From Jidongwangia harbinensis (GTDB lineage: Bacteria; Actinomycetota; Actinomycetes; Mycobacteriales; Micromonosporaceae), in assembly GCF_020216025.1 (NCBI RefSeq), contig NZ_JAIWNC010000004.1, positions 124,001-188,000 of the forward strand: 64,000 nucleotides of DNA, given 5' to 3'. Shown piece by piece: positions 16,007-25,800 of this stretch. Made by a program: the position numbers and the translations under genes. Each line of letters opens with the position of its first letter. The first letter of the stretch is position 1. Below the pieces are notes generated by a model that was not told where the DNA came from, ran no database searches, and was given only the letters and a program-made list of their open reading frames with translations.

Positions 16007-17256
16007 CCATCGCCCCCGGCACCCTGCTCACACGCGCGGACCGGGCCGCCGGAGGGCTGGCCGCCGACGCCGGCCTCTACGCGCTCGCCGCCGGGTTCGC
16101 ACTGCTCACCGCGTTGACCTCCACACTGCTCCCGCACCGCGCCTGGGGTGCGGTCGCGGCGTGGGCGTACCTGGCCGCGGGCGCGGTGGTGGCCGGGCAG
16201 CTCGTGCTGCGCCGGCCGGCCGGCCGGATGCTGCTCACCTGGGTCACGTTCGCCGGGGTCGCGCTGCTGCCGCTGGTCGTGCAGGCGGTGCAGCGGGCCG
16301 GTGGGCGGACCGACCGGGCACAGGAGGAGGTGCTGGTCGTCGAGCACATGGGTGAGCGGCTCGCCGCCACCGGCACCCCCTACCTGGCACCGGACGCGAT
16401 CGCCGCCCTGCCGCCCGGGGAACAACTGCTCGGATACAGCCCGTACCAGCCGGGCATGGCGATCTTCGGACTCCCCCGTGCCTGGGCCGGCGACGGCTGG
16501 TGGACGGACGCGCGGGTCTGGTTCGCGGTCGCCACCGTCGCCGCGCTGCTCGGTGCGTGGCAGGTGCTCCGCGGCACCGGCCGGCCGGCACCGGTCCGCG
16601 GCATCCAGGCGGCGACCGTACTCCCGATCTGTGCCCTCACGCTGGCCACCGGCGGCGACGACCTGCCGGTGCTGGCCCTCGCCCTGCTCGCCCTCGCCTG
16701 CTGCGCGGCCGACCGGTTCGGCGCCGCCGGCCTCGCGATCGGCGCGGCCGCGGCCCTCAAACTGTTCGCCCTGCCGGTGCTGATCGTGCTGGCCGTGCTG
16801 GCCGTCGCCACCCGGCACGGCCGCCGGTTCCTGCCCGGTGCGCTCGGCCTCCCGGTGCTGGCGCTGGTGCCGGCGTTCGCGGTGGACTCCGACGCGTTCG
16901 TGGAGAACGTGATCCGGTTCCCGCTCGGACTCGGCCTGGTGACCAGCCCGGCGCAGTCCCCGTTCCCCGGCTACCTGATCGCGTCCGCGCTGCCCGGCGG
17001 GCGTTACCTCGCGGCCGGGCTGCTGGTCGCGGCCGGTGCGGCGATCGCCGTGCTGCTGCTGCGGCGCCCGCCGCGCACGGCCACCACGGCCGCACTGTTC
17101 TGCGGGTACGGTCTGCTCGCCGCGATCCTGCTGATGCCGACCACCCGGTTCGGGTACCTGCTGTACCCGATCGCGCTGCTGGTCTGGGCGGCGGCACTCA
17201 GGAATCCCACAGGTACAACAGCCCCGCGACGGGACGCGGCCTTGTACCGTTTGTGA
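16003..17256 (+). CDS. Polytopic membrane protein, GT-C/GT87-like
   Basis: The 417-residue protein has about ten membrane helices. A long first extracytoplasmic loop contains a GYSPYQPGMAIFGLPRAW segment, and later comes GAAAALKLFALPVLIVLAVL, a pattern of GT87/DUF2029 polyprenyl-sugar-dependent transferases (a Lys in a helix before a long hydrophobic run). A catalytic role is plausible but not proven by motif. The GTG start overlaps the stop of the GGDEF-EAL gene (GTGA), so the two are cotranslated. A link between c-di-GMP signalling and surface glycan or exopolysaccharide synthesis is suggested by this coupling alone. Confidence 0.7.
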   Translation: MTIAPGTLLTRADRAAGGLAADAGLYALAAGFALLTALTSTLLPHRAWGAVAAWAYLAAGAVVAGQLVLRRPAGRMLLTWVTFAGVALLPLVVQAVQRAGGRTDRAQEEVLVVEHMGERLAATGTPYLAPDAIAALPPGEQLLGYSPYQPGMAIFGLPRAWAGDGWWTDARVWFAVATVAALLGAWQVLRGTGRPAPVRGIQAATVLPICALTLATGGDDLPVLALALLALACCAADRFGAAGLAIGAAAALKLFALPVLIVLAVLAVATRHGRRFLPGALGLPVLALVPAFAVDSDAFVENVIRFPLGLGLVTSPAQSPFPGYLIASALPGGRYLAAGLLVAAGAAIAVLLLRRPPRTATTAALFCGYGLLAAILLMPTTRFGYLLYPIALLVWAAALRNPTGTTAPRRDAALYRL

Positions 17257-17257
17257 G

Positions 17258-17671
17258 ATGCAGATGACCTGTCCGAAGTGTCACGGCGACATGCGGGTGT
17301 ACGAGCGCAGCGGCGTCACCGTGGATCAGTGCACCGAGTGCCGCGGGATCTTCCTCGACCGCGGTGAGCTGGAAAAACTCTTCGAGGCCGAGACCAATTG
17401 GAACAACCAGCAGGCCCCGGGCGCCCCGCCCCGGCCACAGCAGCCGGCCGGCCCGCCGCCCGGCGGTTACGCACCGCCGCCCCCGGCGCCGCCCGCCCCC
17501 GGTGGCTATCCTCAGCAGCCGCCCGGCTACCCGCCGCAGCCCGGGTACGGCCAGCCGCAGCCCGGCTACCAGCAGGGTGCCCCGGCCTACGGGCAGGGCG
17601 GATACGGCCACCACGGCCACTACCACAACAAGCGTAAGAAGAAGAGCTTCCTGAACGAGCTCTTCGACTAG
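17258..17671 (+). CDS. TFIIB-type zinc-ribbon protein with Pro/Gly/Tyr-rich tail
   Basis: The 137-residue protein opens with a zinc ribbon (CPKCHGDM and CTECRGIFLDRGELEKL), the zf-TFIIB pattern. A low-complexity tail of repeated PPGY/PQPGY units follows, then a His-rich stretch and a basic KRKKKSFLNELFD end. Such proteins are widespread in actinobacteria without a known function. The repeats suggest a disordered region for protein contact or condensate formation. The ATG at 17258 lies one base after the preceding stop, so it is likely in the same operon. Confidence 0.8.
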   Translation: MQMTCPKCHGDMRVYERSGVTVDQCTECRGIFLDRGELEKLFEAETNWNNQQAPGAPPRPQQPAGPPPGGYAPPPPAPPAPGGYPQQPPGYPPQPGYGQPQPGYQQGAPAYGQGGYGHHGHYHNKRKKKSFLNELFD

Positions 17672-17688
17672 GTCACGCCCCGCGCGCT

Positions 17689-17712
17689 GCCCCGCGGTCG
17701 TGGTCGCGGGGC
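17689..17712. terminator. Hairpin between convergent genes
   Basis: GCCCCGCG (17689-17696) and CGCGGGGC (17705-17712) form a perfect 8-bp stem with an 8-nt loop. It sits between the stops of the zinc-ribbon gene and the convergent deaminase-immunity gene, so it could serve both. Confidence 0.55.
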
Positions 17713-17725
17713 GGCGCCGGCGTGC

Positions 17726-18973
17726 CTACCAGGTGCCGTCGTCGCGGATCCGCTCCGCCGGGCCGTCCCCGGTGAGCAGGCCGGTCAGCACCGCGTCGAT
17801 GCCCTCGCCGAGGAACCACTCCCCGCCCTGGTCCAGCGCGAACACCCGGCCGCGGTCGTCGATCGCCAGGATCGCGTCACCCCGCGCCTCCACGCCCAGC
17901 GGAAACAGCGGCGCGCCCACCACCTCGGCCAGTTCGGCCAGCCCGTCGGCGGTGTGCGCGGCCTCCAGCGGCGCGATGGTGAACTGCCGGATCGCCCGCC
18001 GCGCCCCCGCGCCGCGGCGCCCCGAGCTGAGCGCCGGGAAATCCGTCAGCACCTCCCGGACCGCCGGGAACGGCCGGTGCCGGTGCCGGAGGCCGGCCAC
18101 CCGGACCACGTCGTTGATCGCCAGATCCGCCAGCACCTCGGCCGACTCGCGGTGCATCGGCGTCCATCCCGCGTCCGCCAGCTGACCGGCCACCTCGGCC
18201 GGGAACCGCCCGCTCTGCGCGACCCGGTCCGAGTGCCCCGCCGGCCACTCCTCCGCGAACGCCAGGTCGGACCACGGCAGCAACGCGAAGTCGACCAGCG
18301 CCACCAGGCACGTCTCGCACGGCCGGGACCGCTCCCCGGCCAGCGGGTCGCCGCTCTCGCGGACGAAGAAGGACTCGAATCCCGCGGTACGCAACCAGGC
18401 GCGCGCCTCGTCCAGCGTGATCGGCGCCGCACCGGCCGCCGCCCGCACCCGATCCGCCTCGTACAGCGCGTCGGAGAGCACGAGCAGCTCGGCGTGCCGC
18501 TCGGCACCGCGCACCAGGCGGCGCGGGTCGACCGTGCCGAGCTGCCGGAGCACCAGCGGATGGTGCCGGATCTCCTGATCGCCCTTGGCGCCGCGGGCCA
18601 CCAGCAGCCGACCGTCCACAGTGAGGTGCGCGGCGCTGGTCGGGCTGGGCCGGCGGCGCGCGTTGCGGCGCAGCTCCACCTCGGGATCGGCGGTGCGGCG
18701 CTGCGCGGCCAGAGCGGGCCGGTGCGCCCGGTACAGGTCGGCCACCACGTCGGCCGGCACGCCCGGATAGGTGGCGACCGCACCGGTCTCCCGGTCGATC
18801 ACCGTGCGCGCCCCGTCACCCGGGATCGGCAGCACGGTCGGCGGCTGCATCGTCCACACCACGAAGCCCAGATCGAACTCGGAGACCATCGGCGTGCACG
18901 CGTACCCCCGGCGCTCCGACTCCCGGCGCGCCCACCCCGCGGCGATCTCCTCGGCCTCCGTGCGCGTGATCAT
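17726..18973 (-). CDS. Deaminase-like domain flanked by immunity-type domains (YrhB/Imm35-like and SUKH-3-like)
   Basis: The 415-residue protein appears to have three parts. Residues 1-85 resemble the YrhB/Imm35 immunity fold. Residues 90-240 carry the two metal-binding signatures of the YwqJ-like nucleic-acid deaminase family, HAE (ERHAELLVLSDAL) and PCxxC (RSRPCETCLVAL). From about residue 260 a SUKH-3-like domain follows (LADAGWTPMHRESAEVLADLAINDVV through LTDFPAL). SUKH and Imm35 domains are known immunity proteins of polymorphic toxin systems. The combination may be an immunity protein that has captured a deaminase, or the reverse. A near-perfect Shine-Dalgarno sequence (CAGGAGGTG) precedes ATG 18973. 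It is divergent from the YbaB/WXG/toxin genes, supporting a role in this island. Confidence 0.75.
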   Translation of the reverse strand: MITRTEAEEIAAGWARRESERRGYACTPMVSEFDLGFVVWTMQPPTVLPIPGDGARTVIDRETGAVATYPGVPADVVADLYRAHRPALAAQRRTADPEVELRRNARRRPSPTSAAHLTVDGRLLVARGAKGDQEIRHHPLVLRQLGTVDPRRLVRGAERHAELLVLSDALYEADRVRAAAGAAPITLDEARAWLRTAGFESFFVRESGDPLAGERSRPCETCLVALVDFALLPWSDLAFAEEWPAGHSDRVAQSGRFPAEVAGQLADAGWTPMHRESAEVLADLAINDVVRVAGLRHRHRPFPAVREVLTDFPALSSGRRGAGARRAIRQFTIAPLEAAHTADGLAELAEVVGAPLFPLGVEARGDAILAIDDRGRVFALDQGGEWFLGEGIDAVLTGLLTGDGPAERIRDDGTW

Positions 18974-19078
18974 CGAGCACCTCCTGACGTTCTCGCGGGG
19001 TGAAACTACCGGACAACGCGAAGCCGCGCGGCCCGGTAATGTCTGCACCCCGATCGGCGGCGGCAGGGAGGAATCACG

Positions 19079-19507
19079 GTGGCGGACAGGGCTGACCGCG
19101 AGGCCAACCAGGCACTGCGGGCGCGCTTCGACGACGTCTTCGGGCAGTACCAACGACTCCGGTCCGGCATGGACGACATCCAGCAGCGGCTGGCCGATCT
19201 GCAGGTCAGCGCGGAGTCGCCGGACGGGCTGGTGCGCGCCACGGTCGGCGCCCGCGGCCAGCTCCTCGACCTGACCCTGGACCGCCGGGTCTACCGCGAC
19301 CTCGACCCGGAACAGCTCGGCCGCGCCATCGTGGCCACCGTGCAGCAGGCCACCGCGCGCACCACCGAGCAGGTCCAGGACCTCATGGCGGCCTACCTGC
19401 CACCCGACTCCGGCGCCCTGCGGTTCGTCCGCGACCAGGACTTCGGCTCGCTGCTGCGCCGCTCCGACGACATCATGCGCACCGCCGGCGGCGAGCGCGA
19501 TGAGTGA
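19079..19507 (+). CDS. YbaB/EbfC-like protein of an ESX/toxin cluster
   Basis: The 142-residue protein matches the short YbaB/EbfC fold: a long first helix (NQALRARFDDVFGQYQRLRS), beta-strands around VRATVGARGQLLDLTLDRRVY and a final helix. YbaB proteins are nucleoid-associated, but in actinobacteria many divergent copies sit beside WXG100 genes and may act as chaperones or partners of ESX substrates. A Shine-Dalgarno sequence (GGGAGGAA) precedes the GTG at 19079. The last codons overlap the start of the WXG100-like gene by 8 nt, so the two are cotranslated. Confidence 0.75.
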   Translation: MADRADREANQALRARFDDVFGQYQRLRSGMDDIQQRLADLQVSAESPDGLVRATVGARGQLLDLTLDRRVYRDLDPEQLGRAIVATVQQATARTTEQVQDLMAAYLPPDSGALRFVRDQDFGSLLRRSDDIMRTAGGERDE

Positions 19508-19835
19508 CGGCCGGCTCTACCTCGATCCCCCGGTCGTCCGGACCGGCGCCCACCAGCTGGCCGCCGCCGGCCAGGACTACCAGGCCCTGCTCGGCGGCGC
19601 CGGCCACGAGCTGGCCGAGGCGTCCCAGCGGCGGCCGTGGGGCAGGGACGACATCGGACAGTCCTTCGAGAACAACTACCGCACGATCGAACAGCAGGTG
19701 TTCCAGGCCTGGCGGCAGGTCAGCGAGTACGTGCAGGGCCTTGGCGAGGCGGCCGAGGCCAGCGTCGCCGACAACCAGGGCGCCGACCACGAGTCCGGGA
19801 CGCGGGTGGCCCGGACGTACCGGGACCGCCCGTGA
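19500..19835 (+). CDS. WXG100-like ESX secretion-system protein
   Basis: The 111-residue, mostly helical protein has the helix-turn-helix hairpin pattern of WXG100 proteins, with the turn motif RRPWGRDDIGQSFENNY. Such proteins are secreted by, or guide partners to, type VII (ESX) machinery. The small size, the central W-G, and its place between a YbaB-like gene and a giant toxin gene fit a secretion partner for the toxin. Both junctions overlap: 8 nt with the upstream gene and GTGA with the toxin gene. No ESX core genes are in the window. Confidence 0.78.
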   Translation: MSDGRLYLDPPVVRTGAHQLAAAGQDYQALLGGAGHELAEASQRRPWGRDDIGQSFENNYRTIEQQVFQAWRQVSEYVQGLGEAAEASVADNQGADHESGTRVARTYRDRP

Positions 19836-22800
19836 CGGTTCTGCCCAGCCCGATCCCGCACCCGCTCGACTACTGCCCCTGGGACCTGCCCGGCTGGGCG
19901 TACGAGGCGCTCGAGTGGGTCGTCGGCTTCCAGTGGCCGGACGGCAACGAAGCGGAGACCTGGGACGTCGCCGACCGCTGGTACGCCCTGGCCCAGGCGC
20001 TGGCCGGCCCGCGCGACGAGGCCAACCAGGCGGCCGACCAGATCATCTCCGGGTACGGCGGCGCCGGCGTCACCGTGGAAGCCTTCATGGCCGCCTGGGC
20101 GAAGGTGTCCGACGACGAGAACGCCCCGCTGAACGCCCTCCTGTCGATCAGCCACGAACTCGGCAGACTCGTCGAGGAGTGCGGCTGCGACATCGAGGGC
20201 GCCAAGATTGAAGCCTGGATCGAACTCGGCATCTTCGTCATCGAGCTGATCGGCATGGCGGTCGCCGTCGCCCTGACGCTGGGCGCCGCGTCCCCCGCCG
20301 CCGCCGGACTGATCGCCGCCACCCGCATCGCCATCCAGCAGATCTTCCGGAAGCTCATCGCCCAGCTCAGCAAGAAGGCGATGAAACAGTCGCTGAAGGA
20401 GGCCGGCGAGCGCGCCGCCAAGCAGCTCACCACCAAGGCCGGCCTGCGAAACCTCGGCCGGGACGCGCTGCGGGAGGGTCTCGACGAAGCCCGCGAGGAA
20501 TTCGCCACCAACGCCGGCATCCAGCTCTACCAGAACTCCACCGGACGCCGGGACGGCCTCGACTGGAACGAACTCGGCATGTCCACGGCCGCGGGCTTCG
20601 CCGGTGGCGCCGCGTCGACCGGCGCGCAGCTCGGCCGCGGCACGCACGGCAGCGGACCCGGCGACCTGCTGCGCGGGGCGGGCGGAGAGGTGCTGGGCGA
20701 ACTCGGCGGGGCGGCGGTCACCGGCCAGCTCGACCTCGAAGGGCTGGCCAAGTCGGCGACCTCGGGGGCGGCCGGGTCGGCGGTGCAGTCGGCCAGGGCC
20801 GGGGTGGGGGATGCGCTGGGCGGGTTGCAGGTTCCCACCCTGGGTGCGACCGGAGCGGTTGATTCGTCGTCGGCGCCTTCCGAGGGGGCCTCGACACGCG
20901 CCGCTGGGCCGTCCACGTCGGACGTTTCTCCTTTCGGTGCATCCCCTTCGGTCTCGTCTGCTACGGCTTCCGGTCCTTCCGCCTCCGGCCCCACCGCCGC
21001 TGCCTCCGGCCCCACCGCCTTCGGCCCTACCTCCTCCGCCTCCGCTCCCTCCGCCGCGGATCTCACCGCCTCCACCCTCTCCGGCGCGGTCCCTACCGCC
21101 TCCACTCCTTCGGGCGCGGTCCCGACCGCCTCCACTCCTTCGGGCGCGGACTCCTCGCCTGGCTCCGTCCCGCCCTCGTCCGGGTCCTCCTCTTCTGCGC
21201 CTCTGCCGTCCGGGTCTGCCTCGTCCGGGGTGGTCTCCGCGGGGCCGTCCGGTGCTTCCGGGTCCATGTCGGTGCTCTCGCCGCCGGATCCGTCCACCGC
21301 CTCCCCCTCGGCGGCCGCTCCCCCCAACGCCCTCGATCCGACGACGTCGTCCGGCACGCGGGGTGATCTGAACCTGTCGGCGCTCGCACCGCCGTCCGAC
21401 GCACCCGGACCGGTTCCGCCGTCCGCGGGTCCGTCCGGCGGTGTGACGTCGAGCAGTGCAGCGCCGACGGCGAGCGGGCCCGTCATGGGGCCGCTCGGCG
21501 CCGCTTCGCCCGCCGCGACACCCGCAACAGGTCCGATCCCGGCGGGCGGCGGGGGGGGGGGGGGGCCCCCCCCCCCCCCCCCCCCCCCCCCGGGCCCCCC
21601 CCCCCACGGCGTGCCCTCCCCGACCACGAGTCCTTCACCCCGGGACGCCGCGTCATCGCCGGCCACTTCCCCGACTCGTCCACCGACCGGCACAACCGCG
21701 CCCCCGCCCACCGCGCCGCTGCCCACCACCGCGCCGCCATCTCAGCCCACCACCGCGCCACCGCCCCAACCCACCACCACACCGCCGCCATCTCAGCCCA
21801 CCACCGCGCCACCGCCCCGGCCCACCCCGGTGATCGCCACGAGCAGCGCAGATCTCCCAGCTGCGCCACCTGCGGCCAGATCAGACACCGACTCGGACTC
21901 CGGTACCGAGATCGCCTGGTTCGGCGAGCCACGTCCGATCGAGGCCGACGTGGTCGGTCGGCCCGGCGGCGGACCCGGCGCGGGACTCACCACCTCGCCG
22001 GCCTTCGGCAGCGGGGACTTCACGTCCGGCGTACCCGGGAATGTGCCTGCCCCGCGGGATGCGCCGGCGGACCTCGGGTTGATGGCCGCTCTGCCGCCGG
22101 GCATGGTGGCCGGGCCGGACCGATCGAACCCGGCCGAAGCGGACGCCGAGCGCCGCTATCTCCGGAACATCGCCGAGCAGCGCGCCGCGTACGGGGCGAA
22201 TCGGCGTGCGGCTGCGGCCACCGAACTTCGGGACCGCGCCGCGGTCCTGGAACGGCAGGCCCGGGACGCGCGGCGGGCGGCGCGGATGGCGCGGTTCCTG
22301 CGGTTCGACCGGCATGGTGCCGCGTTCCACGAGGAGACGGCGAACCTGCTCGCGCGCAACGCCCAGGCCACCGCGGCCCGGGCCGACGGCATCGCCGGCG
22401 AAACCGTGCCGATGGATCCGGTGGCGGTCGACGCACAGCCACAGGACTGGCACCGGGTCAATGTGGACGTCGGACCGCTGGCGGCGGGACCGGTGGCGAC
22501 CGGCGACCGTTCCGTGCTGACCGGCAACGACCATCCACCGGCGGTCGACCGGACCCGGCGGTACGGCGAACCGCGGGGCCTGCGACCGCCGCTCGCGCTG
22601 CACCAGCTGGACCTGGAACGGGCCGTCCCCCGCGACGGAAACGGCGCACCGGTGCGGATGGCGGACCCCCGGGCACCGTACTTCCGGCTGGTCAACGACG
22701 GCGGACCGCAGGCCGATCCGACGCGCGGGATCAACTGCCAGGACTGCGTGCTGTCGTTCTACGAGACGTACGTGCACGGCCGGCCACGGGTGTCCGCCCC

Positions 22801-25800
22801 CCGCACGTTCGACGGCTACCTGCACGGCGAGACCGCGTACGTGCAGGGTGGCGAACGGGTCGGCACCGAGCGCGCCGAACTGGTCACGTCAGGCCGGTTC
22901 CAGTCGCTGTGCGACAACGTCGCCGGGGAACCACCCGCGGTCGCCCAGCAGCGGGTGGACCGGGCGTTCACGGACATCGCGGCGCAGTTGACCGCCGGCG
23001 GCCCCGGATCGTTCGCGTTCATCGTGAACGCCTGGGAGGGCGGAACCGCGCACGCCTGGGCCGCGGTCAACCAGGGTGGGGAGATCCTCTTCGTCGACCC
23101 GCAGTCCGGCGCGGTGGCCGGCCCGGGAACAATCCCCACACTGTACGGACACCGCGGCGTGCCCGACCCGCACAACGTGGTGCAGGTCGACGCGCTGGTG
23201 GTCAACGGTCAGGGCGTGCCGCTGACGTTCCCGGGCCGGAACGACGGCGCCTGGCACGTCGAGCACAAGACCTTGCCTCCGCTGCCGCCGCGGCCCACAC
23301 CGGTGTACGTTTCGGCCGCCTACCAGGACACACCCACGGTGCCCGACGTGCAGGCGGCCTCGATCGTGGCGGAACTGGCCTCCGCGGAACCGTTCAACGC
23401 CTTCACACCCGGCACCGCCGACGACCGGTCCCCCGCTCCGCCACCGCCCGCGGCGAACCACGCCGGTGCGCGGGCCGCGTACTTCGGCTACGCCGCACAC
23501 GCGCGCCGGACCCATGAGGAGAACAGACGCGACGAGTACGCCGAGTACCTCGCCACCAACGCCGACATCTGCCGCGCCAACGCCGTACACCTGGGTGATC
23601 AGGCGAACGCGGCCCAGCGCGACGGCCTGACGCTGCGCGCCGACCGATACCGGGCCAGCGCGCGCGAAGCCAGCACCGAAGCCGAGGAACTCGCCGACCG
23701 CGCCGCCCAGGTGCGGTCCGGCGAGGTCGTCCCCGATCTGGTGCGCGTCGAGGGCCCGGCCTGGGCACGAATCAACGACGACGTCGGCCACCTGGCGGGC
23801 GGGGCCGTCGAGACCGACGACAGTTCCGCGCTGACCGGCGACGACTTCCCGCCACCGGTCGACCGCAGCCGCCGGTACGGAATCCGCGGCGGCCTGCGCC
23901 CGCCCCTCGCCGTCCACCAGTCCGATCTGGAAAACGCCATGCCGCGCGAACCCGACGGCCGCGTGCAACGCCTGGCCGACCCGCGCGTGGGCCGGTGGTT
24001 CGGTCTCGCCAACGACGGCGGCCCCGAGGCCGACCCGACCCGCGGCATCAACTGCGTGGACGGCGTGCTGGCACTCTTCGACACGTACGTGCACGGCCGC
24101 CCCCGCGTGTCCGCGCCGCGCACCTTCGACTCGTACGCCCACGGCGACCCCACCCGCCCACTCGGCGCCGAGGAAGGCGGGCTGACCCGCATCCAGGACA
24201 CCGTCCGAGGCGAGTTCCAGGGCATGTGCCCGTACGTCGGCGGGCTGGACCCGCACCAGGCCCAGCAGGCCGTCGACACCGCCCTGACCAACCTCAGCAA
24301 CCACCTGCACAACATCGGACACGGCGCGTTCGCGTTCATCGTCACCGACTCCGAAGGCGGCAGCGCCCACGCCTGGGCGGCCGTCAACCACCACGGCACC
24401 ATCCTGTTCCTGGACCCGCAGACCAGGCGCATCTCGGAAAACCTGCCGCTGTACCGCCACCAGGGCACGCCCGCCGACGGAAACGTGGTGTCGATGGACG
24501 CGATGGTGGTGGACGGTCGCGGAGAATGGTCGTCGATCCCATACCACGAGGCCGGCCTGTGGAGCCGCACCGCGCTGGAGCCGACCGGAGCCGAGCCCGA
24601 GCCACCGGAGAAGACGCCGGCTCAGCGGGAAGAGGAGCGACTGCTCCAGTCCCTCACATCCGCCGACCGGACCGCCCTCGAACAGGCCCACACCGAGGCG
24701 GAAACGGTGGCGGCCCGGGTTTCGCGCGACATGCATGAGGTCGCGGCACTGCTGGATCACCCAGAGGGGGAGATCCAGCCGCGGGTCGAGGACGAACAGT
24801 ACCGAGTCAAGAGCCTGCCATCATTGGCCCGCAAGTTCCTCGAACGCCAGGCCACCGGCGCAATGTCGCTGGATCGCTTCATCGAAGACGTGAATGATCG
24901 CGTGAGGTTCACGATAGAGACAGGGGAGAAGCAGTACGGTCACACCGTCCGGAATGCGCTCTCCCTGTTCAGGGAGCGCGGCTACTCGGTCGAACAGGTG
25001 CTCAGTTTCTGGGGCGATGGACGCGGCCGTCACAACGGCCTGAATGTCACTCTCATCGACCCTCAGGGATACCGGCTGGAGCTGCAGTTCCCCACAACCG
25101 CCTCCCGCGCCGTCGGCAAACTCACGCACTCCCTGTATGAGGATGTGCGTCTGGAGACCGCATCTGCGGAAACCCGCATCGAGGCTTTCCTGCGAATTCT
25201 GGCTCTCAACAAGCGATACGGTATGTCTGGCCGCCAGCCAACTGACCTAGGCGAAATTCCGGGACTTGTCTCCGTTGACACGTCGTTCCCTAGATGGGCG
25301 CTCGGCAAGGGCGCGTATCCCTGGGCCCAGTATCGCGACAACCTGCACCGCAACAACACACCGTTCAGCGATACCCTGCAGTCCTTCGGCCTCACACCAT
25401 CCGACATACCGGGATACGAAAGGCTGGGCGTTCCGCATGAGCCTCCCCAGAGTGGCGTACCGCGCCTTCAAGGCGAAGGGCTCGAACGAGACCACGAGCC
25501 TGATCGCCTACACGGCGCCGCTCCGGGAACCGCTCCAAGCGGTGATGTGGCACGCAGCCCGGAAGGAGTGGATGTACGCTCCGGGACTGGCGGCACGCCC
25601 GCTGTTCGACGACACGTACCCGGACCCGTCGACGGAGGTCGATCAGGCGACGGCGGTACGCCTGGCGCGGGAGCACCTGCAGACGGAACTGCCGAGCGAG
25701 GAGACAATTCTGGCGATGTACGAGGAGGGCGCCCGGAACGGCTGGACGTACGGCCCACCCCAGGCGTAGCACCCGGCGTCAAGTCCGCCGACCTGGCCGA

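Noticed and set aside
20527..21729. Minus-strand frame of 400 codons opposite the toxin stalk
   Set aside because: It mirrors the Ser/Ala/Pro stalk as Gly/Glu-rich sequence and has no start context.
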